Shown here in pieces: positions 58,325 to 64,000 of a stretch of DNA of 64,000 bases; the stretch's first letter is position 1; the number at the start of each line of letters is the position of its first letter. A program made the translations under genes and the position numbers. The notes under the pieces are model-generated. The model made no database searches. It was not told where the DNA came from and saw only the letters and a program-made list of their open reading frames with translations. Origin of the DNA: Verrucomicrobium sp. (GTDB taxonomy: Bacteria > Verrucomicrobiota > Verrucomicrobiia > Methylacidiphilales > UBA1321); assembly GCA_017849585.1 (NCBI GenBank), contig JAFIGT010000023.1:1-64000 (forward strand). Direction: 5' to 3'.

Positions 58325-60412
58325 TCATATTTTCTGTTGACTGACACGGCAGCGTGCAATCAGCGTGGCGAACGCAAAAGCAACTAGGCACAACGTGGTG
58401 ACGGAAGGCTCGGGAACCGTGGTAAACATGAGCGCATTATCGACAATCGTAAACGTACCGGACAAGCCGCCGCCGAGATTGACATAACTGAAATTGGCCT
58501 CGTCGAAATTCGTGGAGGTCCAACCGTTCAAGAGCGTATAGCTCATGTTTAATTCGCCGGTACCGAGGAAGTCGAATGTGAAATACGTTCCCGTACCTTT
58601 AGTGAGCGTGCCGGTAAGCGTCAGCCCTTCAACAAGCGTATTGAGATCGTATTGCAGTTGACCGACAGAGGAGATCAAGTTGCCGTTCCATGTGAAGGAG
58701 GTTGCCGTCAGAGAATTGTCGCCGATGATGCCACCTTCATTGAGGATAATGGCGGAAACGTCGCCGGTTCCGATCAAGGTACCCCCATTGTTGACAGTGA
58801 CAACGCTGCTGCTGACGATGCTACCGTCGACTTCGAGCGTACCCGCTGTAACAACTGTAGCTCCCGTATAGGTGTTGCCAGTGGAATTGATTTTCAGTTT
58901 TCCAAGACCGGTTTTCGTCACCCCGCCGACGCCGGCGGCTGACAGGATGTCAGAGTTCACGGCGCCGGTCTTCGCGGAATCGATATTGAAGGTATGCACT
59001 CCAGTCCCAGTCAGCGTCAAGGGGACGCCCGCGCCAATCGTCAGGTCGGATCCGGCATGATTCTGGATCGTGGTACCACTGTTCCAGTTGAATGCCACCG
59101 ATTTATTGTTGGCGGCATTGGCTCCCGTATTGATGGAACTGGCTTTGAGAGTTCCGCTGGTGAGATAAACGGTGGAGGTCAGGGCCAGCGTGGATTGCTG
59201 GGCATCGCCAATGAGGAGTTCTTCGGAAACATCGAGAGTGCCTCCATTTTTAATGATGAGGTTGGCCAGAGCCGTGACGCCATTATTGGTATTGGTGTTG
59301 CCGGTTGTCGTGCGACCTACTACCACATTGGCCGCTTCCATAAGGCCGGCTCCCAGAGTGGCTGTGCCGGTGACAGCCGCCCCGGAGACCAGGGAGGTGG
59401 TGCCTTGATCGGCCAGACCAATGATGAAGTTATTGACCTTGGCGTCCATCGTGCCGCCCTCCAGATTCAAATAGCCTTCGCCCGTACCGCCTGCTCCGGC
59501 AGCCGGAGCCAGACCGCTTCTACCGACAACAATGTTGGCGGCACCGACCCCATCCTTGGCGCGAATCTCGACGGTTGCTCCGGTGACTCCGGAGCGAAAT
59601 CGCATGGTTGCGGCACCGCCGCTCCAGGTTTGAGTGGGGGAAGTCGTATCCTGTTGGCCGATCAGAATATCATCGATATACAATTTATTAGTGGTTCCCA
59701 ACTGTAAGTACGATTGCCCGAAATAGCCTTGCATGACGAGGCGGGAGGCCTGAATCGTATTATTGACCGCCAAATTAACCTGGCTAGTAATGGAGGAACT
59801 GCTGTTTTGATCGGCTCCGAGTACAAATTCGGAAAGATTATTGGCAGTGAAGCTCGCCAGAGTCTGCATATCCAGGACAGCGGCGCGACGGTAGCGTGGC
59901 TGCAGGGTACCGGTGTTGGTGGGAAGGACCGTCAGATTGGCCGTTCCTCCTCCATTCATAATAAGAGCTCCCGAACCGCCAAGAGTCAGGTAGTTTATGT
60001 AGTTAAAGTTAGAGGTATAGGCTGTCTCCGTTGTTGAGCCAACGCTGAGGCCACCATTGACCGTTAATACTTTTCCCGAATTGATTTGCAGGTTCTGATA
60101 GGTGGTCGTGTTGGCGCCGACGGGAGCTTCGTAGTCCATAATCAATGAACCAATGGTGTAATCCTCATCGACGATACTGGTCACCGTGGCGGCTGTGGCG
60201 GCGCTGCCCTGATTCTTAAACAGGACGTTCTGGCTGCCGGGCAAACCTGCGCTCCAGTTTTCGGCCGTGCTCCAATTCTTATTGGCTCCGGCTCCAGTCC
60301 AGATTGTATCGGCCTGGCTCAATGACAGCGAGCAAAGCATCGAGATTAGTGCGATTATCCATAGCGACATCCGGCTTGCTTGGACTGATTGGGTGGTGTT
60401 TGGCGTTTTCAT
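58325..60412 (-). CDS. PEP-CTERM protein with autotransporter-type beta-strand repeats, locus F
   Basis: The 695-residue product has a signal peptide (SLWIIALISMLCSLSLSQA) and the opening IWTGAGANKNWSTAENWSAG. A Ser/Thr/Asn-rich beta-helix-like body includes KTGLGKLKINSTGNTYTGAT, a canonical passenger-associated repeat, and the end is TTVPEPSVTTLCLVAFAFATLI plus a basic tail. It lies 11 bp downstream of the esterase and 69 bp upstream of the DapA-like gene. A surface-exposed structural or binding role is inferred; export needs an exosortase outside the window. Confidence 0.8.
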   Translation of the reverse strand: MKTPNTTQSVQASRMSLWIIALISMLCSLSLSQADTIWTGAGANKNWSTAENWSAGLPGSQNVLFKNQGSAATAATVTSIVDEDYTIGSLIMDYEAPVGANTTTYQNLQINSGKVLTVNGGLSVGSTTETAYTSNFNYINYLTLGGSGALIMNGGGTANLTVLPTNTGTLQPRYRRAAVLDMQTLASFTANNLSEFVLGADQNSSSSITSQVNLAVNNTIQASRLVMQGYFGQSYLQLGTTNKLYIDDILIGQQDTTSPTQTWSGGAATMRFRSGVTGATVEIRAKDGVGAANIVVGRSGLAPAAGAGGTGEGYLNLEGGTMDAKVNNFIIGLADQGTTSLVSGAAVTGTATLGAGLMEAANVVVGRTTTGNTNTNNGVTALANLIIKNGGTLDVSEELLIGDAQQSTLALTSTVYLTSGTLKASSINTGANAANNKSVAFNWNSGTTIQNHAGSDLTIGAGVPLTLTGTGVHTFNIDSAKTGAVNSDILSAAGVGGVTKTGLGKLKINSTGNTYTGATVVTAGTLEVDGSIVSSSVVTVNNGGTLIGTGDVSAIILNEGGIIGDNSLTATSFTWNGNLISSVGQLQYDLNTLVEGLTLTGTLTKGTGTYFTFDFLGTGELNMSYTLLNGWTSTNFDEANFSYVNLGGGLSGTFTIVDNALMFTTVPEPSVTTLCLVAFAFATLIARCRVSQQKI

Positions 60413-60423
60413 TACGTTTCTTG

Positions 60424-61680
60424 TTACGGGGTTTGATGTTTACTGCTGACTACGCATCCGCGCTCATCCTGGATGTTAAAATAAAAAGCGGTGCAACCGG
60501 CGGGAACCTCGGCTGAGGCTTGTCCGAACTTGATCGTGGCGGGGGTCTGCAGCCACTTACGGTTGACCCAATTGCCGTCATCCTTGGTGTAAACGAAGGT
60601 GGCGGTTTGGATGGGAATCGTGCTGGCATATTTAATCCATGCCGTGCGGTCATCCAGTCCCTGACTGAAGATCGTTGCAAGAGGGTCTCCCCCTTTGACG
60701 ATGGAATCGGCAAACCGTGTAATCTCCTTGGGATCGCCTGCGGGCGGATGAGAGTGACGCATGCCGACCTTCAAACTCAATGAGACCGGACCGCGAGGAA
60801 GTAGATAGGTCTTTTGCCAGGAATCAGGTCTGAAATGTTTGTCATTGGCACCGTTGCAAAACAGCATTGGAGTGGTGACGCCGGACAGATACTGGCTGGG
60901 GTCCCACAACGCGATCCATCGATCCACCTGCGCCGGCGGCAGTTGCTGAAATTCCGTTTCGAGCCAAAAAGAATTCTCACCCAGAAAACCACAACCATAG
61001 ACCGGCGCGGCGAACTTGAAGCGCGAGTCGATGCCGACGGCAATTTCCGTGAGAATGCCACCCCAGGAAATGCCCGTAATGCCGATTCGCTCCGGATCGA
61101 CCCCAGGCAGTGAGCGCAGCAAACTATGAGCGCGAATGACAGCCGCCACGGCATGATAAACCCATTGGGATTCCACGGGCTTATCCATGTTTTTGAAATA
61201 AAGACCAGTCGCTGGAGCGTAGGCGTGGCGCACGCTCTTCACATCCATTCCAACCATTGCGAGCGGAATGCAACCGTTTGTATCCATCGCAATTGCCGCA
61301 TAACCCCGGTCCATCCAGAGCTTCACCCAATCCCGGTACGCCGTGCCTCCGCCGCCATGCACGAGAACAATCCCGGGAACGGAGCCGGCGGCATTCAACG
61401 GAACTCCGACCCAGGCAAACACACGAGTCGGTTTTCCCTCGAATGGCATTCCTTCGTAGAACACCGGACGAATGCCTTCGCTCTCCACCAAGTCCGTATT
61501 TTCGACCGGGTAGGTCTGGGGGGTTGTCAGCAGCGCATCGATCTTCCAAATGCCTGCGGCGTGATTGGCCTCGGGCACCGACGAAGGAAAACGCTGCAAC
61601 GGCTTGTCCGTCGCGGCGGATTCCGCGAAGGCCATGGCAGTCAGACTGAGCAATAAGAGTGAAAAAACGGAGAGACGCAT
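60424..61680 (-). CDS. Secreted alpha/beta hydrolase, acetyl-xylan-esterase-like
   Basis: The 418-residue protein has a signal peptide (residues 1-19) and an AXE1/BAAT-like alpha/beta fold: GIVLVHGGGGTAYRDW, the nucleophile elbow GITGISWGGILTEI (Ser near 206), CNGANDKHF (Asp near 281) and VGMRHSHPP (His near 308). It should remove acyl groups from a polysaccharide outside the cytoplasm. It is 7 bp downstream of the secreted protein and 11 bp upstream of the PEP-CTERM gene. A C-terminal beta domain (residues about 345-418) is of unknown role. Confidence 0.8.
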   Translation of the reverse strand: MRLSVFSLLLLSLTAMAFAESAATDKPLQRFPSSVPEANHAAGIWKIDALLTTPQTYPVENTDLVESEGIRPVFYEGMPFEGKPTRVFAWVGVPLNAAGSVPGIVLVHGGGGTAYRDWVKLWMDRGYAAIAMDTNGCIPLAMVGMDVKSVRHAYAPATGLYFKNMDKPVESQWVYHAVAAVIRAHSLLRSLPGVDPERIGITGISWGGILTEIAVGIDSRFKFAAPVYGCGFLGENSFWLETEFQQLPPAQVDRWIALWDPSQYLSGVTTPMLFCNGANDKHFRPDSWQKTYLLPRGPVSLSLKVGMRHSHPPAGDPKEITRFADSIVKGGDPLATIFSQGLDDRTAWIKYASTIPIQTATFVYTKDDGNWVNRKWLQTPATIKFGQASAEVPAGCTAFYFNIQDERGCVVSSKHQTP

Positions 61681-61687
61681 GGTGCCT

Positions 61688-62392
61688 TTAGTTGGTGGCC
61701 GCAGCGGTGGTGGTGAAGAAGGTCAGATCCAACCGGCGTCCGACCGGCTCTTTGCCATAACGATCTCCTTCTTTATAAAATTCGCCGGGAGTATGGCTGC
61801 CAACACCTCCGGAATAACCCGGATGTCCTCCGGCATCTTCGCCATTGATGAAAACAAACAACCAGTTTTTTGGATTGACCTCCATTGGCCGCAAATGAAA
61901 TCCGTAGGCCCTTCCTTTTTCGAGAGAAAGAGGTTTGAGAAAGCGAAGATAGAGATACGCATCAGTCACTACTGAATCGGGCGTCAGAAGGAAGGGCACA
62001 GAAGCAATCGTGGCCTTCACACTGCGATCGGAGTGGGTATCCGTGAGTTCCTGCACATCCACTATATAATTCTGGGGGGTCGAGAAACGTTTTTTTTCAT
62101 CGGGGGCGATCTTGACGCCAATTCCCGTCAATGGAGATTCCACATTCCATGTGAAGGTCTGGGAGAGACCTCGGCGCTCGGTGGGAGTAACGAAACGTGC
62201 CGAGATAATCTTAGCGTTGGCTTTGGTTTCCCCTGAAAATTCCTGGGTGATATTCACCCCCGTATTGGGTATTTCGTTGAGGGTGCTGATTTCTTGCGCA
62301 TGCCCAAGAGATACTGACGTGATGCCGAACCAGAACGTCAAGGCCAGGGGCAGGCTGTTTTGTGGGATGATAGTGACAAGCATGGAGTTCAT
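61688..62392 (-). CDS. Secreted protein of unknown function, beta-rich
   Basis: The 234-residue product starts MNSMLVTIIPQNSLPLALTFWFGITSVSLGHA, a signal peptide. The frame extends upstream to a TTG at 62467, but that part is antisense to nothing useful and overlaps the pseudopilin end. The body shows an N-terminal jelly-roll-like pattern (SQTFTWNVESPLTGIGVKIAPD; AYLYLRFLKPLSLEKGRAYGFHLRP) and GRRLDLTFFTTT at the end. I recognise no enzyme motif. It lies between the pseudopilin and esterase in the same operon, like the small binding proteins of loci A and B. Confidence 0.6.
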   Translation of the reverse strand: MNSMLVTIIPQNSLPLALTFWFGITSVSLGHAQEISTLNEIPNTGVNITQEFSGETKANAKIISARFVTPTERRGLSQTFTWNVESPLTGIGVKIAPDEKKRFSTPQNYIVDVQELTDTHSDRSVKATIASVPFLLTPDSVVTDAYLYLRFLKPLSLEKGRAYGFHLRPMEVNPKNWLFVFINGEDAGGHPGYSGGVGSHTPGEFYKEGDRYGKEPVGRRLDLTFFTTTAAATN

Positions 62393-62412
62393 AGAAAGGT
62401 TGAGCGGAGTAT

Positions 62413-63099
62413 TTAGTCTGAGTCCTCCAGGGAAAGTCTTTCGACATGGCCATCCATATAGAGGCAATGTCTGAAGTTCTCATGGGCGGGCTTGGAAATG
62501 AGATTGACGTTGCTACCACCCGCCCGGCCATAGCCTGCAAGTTGATCCGTCTCCCACCAAGCCTTCACCGTTGCAGGAGAACTGATCGCAGCAAAGGCTT
62601 TGGGAGTTTCATTTCTCGAGTAATTTCCCATCTCTGTATCGTTGGCTTGAGTAGCGACACCTTGTTCACTTCGACCTTCGGCTTTGCGTTGCGCTTTCCA
62701 GGCTGGACACAGTAAGGGATAACGTAATGAGTCGCTGCCCTTGGGCAGTTCAGGCTCGCCCAGATAGGGCTGGAGCAGCGCGAGAAGATTTCCCTGTATT
62801 CGGACAACCCCGCCCGGATTAACACTGTAAAAAGTCGCCTGGCCCGCAGTGACTGGGCCGGGAAGTCGACCATTGTTTTCTCCAATATAAAGCATCATTG
62901 CATGAGCTAACTGGTGGAAATTTGAGGAGCAAACCGCTGCTCTTCCGCTCTTTGTGGCGCGACTCACTGCAGGAACCAGTAGTGCGGCAAGTACCGCAAT
63001 GATGAGGGTAACCACCAACACCTCAGTGAGGGTAAAGCCTTGCATCGGCTTGTCATTCGATGAGCCGATCCAGATCTTTGGTGAGCGAGCAAGATTCAT
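62413..63099 (-). CDS. Pseudopilin-like protein with H-X9-DG motif, locus F
   Basis: The 228-residue product has the prepilin motif MQG/FTLTEVLVVTLIIAVLAALLVP (residues about 19-42), then CSSNFHQLAHAMMLYIGENNGRLPG and the C-terminal HENFRHCLYMDGHVER (H-X9-DG). The start at 63099 gives an 18-residue leader; an internal ATG at residue 19 would leave only a three-residue leader. It follows the rhamnosidase by 20 bp and precedes the secreted protein by 20 bp. Confidence 0.8.
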   Translation of the reverse strand: MNLARSPKIWIGSSNDKPMQGFTLTEVLVVTLIIAVLAALLVPAVSRATKSGRAAVCSSNFHQLAHAMMLYIGENNGRLPGPVTAGQATFYSVNPGGVVRIQGNLLALLQPYLGEPELPKGSDSLRYPLLCPAWKAQRKAEGRSEQGVATQANDTEMGNYSRNETPKAFAAISSPATVKAWWETDQLAGYGRAGGSNVNLISKPAHENFRHCLYMDGHVERLSLEDSD

Positions 63100-63119
63100 G
63101 TTAAAGTGGTGAAAAGTGA

Positions 63120-64000
63120 TTACAGGTTGGGGACGACAAAGTGGTAAGTACCTGAGCCGACTCGGAAGACAGTCTTAGCGCCGCATACGGCAAGACGTTG
63201 AATACCGATAGTTTTTTCGGCGGCGGATTCGCCCTCACGAATCACGCCGGGCTCTCTCTCGGGGAGATGCAGGGTGGCACTCATATTCACTGGTACAACG
63301 ATCCGCACCGTTAATTGATTCGACTCGCGGCCCCAGGCGCTCTCGACTAGTCCCTGTGGACTCTGATAGGAGGCCTGCGCCCAATTGAGATTTGTGGGCA
63401 GATACGGATTGATGACAAGCTGGCTGCGTCCGGTCTCATCCAGTTCAAATTGAATGCCGGCCAGATATTTGTAGAACCAGCTACTAACGGAACCTGTCAT
63501 AGGATGGTTATGGGAGTTCATGGAGGCGCCCACGAGATGCTCCCAACGCTCCCAGAGGGTTGTCGCCCCTTTGCCCAGCATATAGCCCCAACTCGGATAG
63601 GTGGTTTGCGTGGCGAGTCGATAAGCCACATCGACCTGCCCGTTTTCAGTCAAGACTTCGAGGAGATACTTGGTGCAGAGATTACCTGTAGTCAGATGAA
63701 AATCCTGTTTGGCAATATCCACGACGAGGTTTTGAACCACGCGGGGAACGCGCTCCGGCGAGGCCATTTTCAAATGCAGAGCGAGGGCGTTGCAGGCCTG
63801 GTTATTGGAACCGTAACCGCCAGTCGTTTCATTCCAGAACCGGCGATTGAAGGCAATTTTAACGCTGTCGGCGACCTCACGCCATCTTGCGGCATCCCTC
63901 CTTTTGTCCAGAAAGAGCGACATGCGCGACAGCAGTTCGGCATGGTAATAGAGATAGCCCGTGGAAACGAGTTCGCCCGGAGTCCCGGAGGCGATTGCAC
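63120..64000 (-). CDS. Alpha-L-rhamnosidase (GH78-like), C-terminal part cut by window edge
   Basis: An open frame of about 293 codons continues past the right edge. It holds the C-terminal half of the GH78 alpha/alpha barrel: NQACNALALHLKM, TGNLCTKYLLEVLTENGQ, TTYPSWGYMLGKGATTLWERWE and MNSHNHPMTGSVSSWFYKYLAGI (residues of the sugar-binding and general-base region), followed by the C-terminal beta-sandwich ending at TVFRVGSGTYHFVV. GH78 enzymes release terminal L-rhamnose by inversion. The upstream part, including signal peptide and acid Glu, is outside the window, so cellular location is unknown. Confidence 0.85.
   Translation of the reverse strand, partial: AIASGTPGELVSTGYLYYHAELLSRMSLFLDKRRDAARWREVADSVKIAFNRRFWNETTGGYGSNNQACNALALHLKMASPERVPRVVQNLVVDIAKQDFHLTTGNLCTKYLLEVLTENGQVDVAYRLATQTTYPSWGYMLGKGATTLWERWEHLVGASMNSHNHPMTGSVSSWFYKYLAGIQFELDETGRSQLVINPYLPTNLNWAQASYQSPQGLVESAWGRESNQLTVRIVVPVNMSATLHLPEREPGVIREGESAAEKTIGIQRLAVCGAKTVFRVGSGTYHFVVPNL

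Noticed and set aside
1-64000. Dedicated fucoidan-degradation cluster
   Set aside because: GH29- and GH95-like enzymes are present, but no sulfatase or known fucoidanase family is visible in the window.

Overview
The window looks like a chromosomal segment of a Verrucomicrobiota bacterium (Opitutales/Terrimicrobium-like at best guess). The evidence is four secreted proteins with C-terminal VPEP sorting signals, five pseudopilin-like proteins of the H-X9-DG type, four LacI regulators beside secreted carbohydrate enzymes, and frequent ATGA start/stop overlaps. This is inference from gene content; no rRNA or marker phylogeny was available.

Layout. 1-77: edge of an IS3-type element. 263-889: azoreductase. 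1041-9699: carbohydrate locus A (secreted clan-A-like glycosidase, small binding protein, pseudopilin, LamG/PEP-CTERM protein, divergent LacI regulator, GH29-like enzyme, MFS transporter). 9915-18312: locus B (Gfo/Idh/MocA oxidoreductase, large secreted enzyme-like protein, binding protein, pseudopilin, PEP-CTERM beta-repeat protein, divergent LacI). 18353-28544: locus C (MFS transporter, secreted GH95-like enzyme, PEP-CTERM protein, divergent LacI, cytoplasmic GH95 fucosidase, alpha/beta hydrolase). 28569-32278: locus D (pseudopilin, heparinase II/III-like enzyme, divergent small secreted protein). 32723-49545: mainly housekeeping (tRNA-Val, DUF3999/DUF2339 pair, MarR regulator, sigma-70 factor with apt, leuD-leuB, tandem Lrp/AsnC-like protein, Tat amine oxidase, pseudopilin pair, DUF1287 protein, SWIM-SNF2 helicase, tRNA-Asn). 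49546-53194: island-like stretch with an integrase beside tRNA-Asn, an AraC regulator divergent from a FAH-family enzyme, and an IS3 remnant. 53191-64000: loci E/F (sialate O-acetylesterase, truncated DapA-like fragment, 117-bp inverted-repeat element, LacI, DapA-family enzyme, PEP-CTERM protein, esterase, secreted protein, pseudopilin, truncated alpha-L-rhamnosidase).

How it works together (inference). Each carbohydrate locus pairs a LacI sensor with a secreted enzyme. Most also encode a PEP-CTERM surface protein, a pseudopilin, or both. Fucose-, rhamnose- and uronate-type glycans and their acetyl groups are the likely targets; no sulfatase is visible.

The strongest new signal is regulatory. 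In locus A and in loci C/D, LacI-type palindromes begin at the -10 box, exactly 17 nt after a TTGAC-type -35. In three promoters the last three bases of the 18-nt -10/operator segment are the start codon itself, so the mRNA would be nearly leaderless. The 24241 LacI gene and the small secreted gene at 31553 share an identical 19-bp site and identical spacing, linking loci C and D into one regulon.
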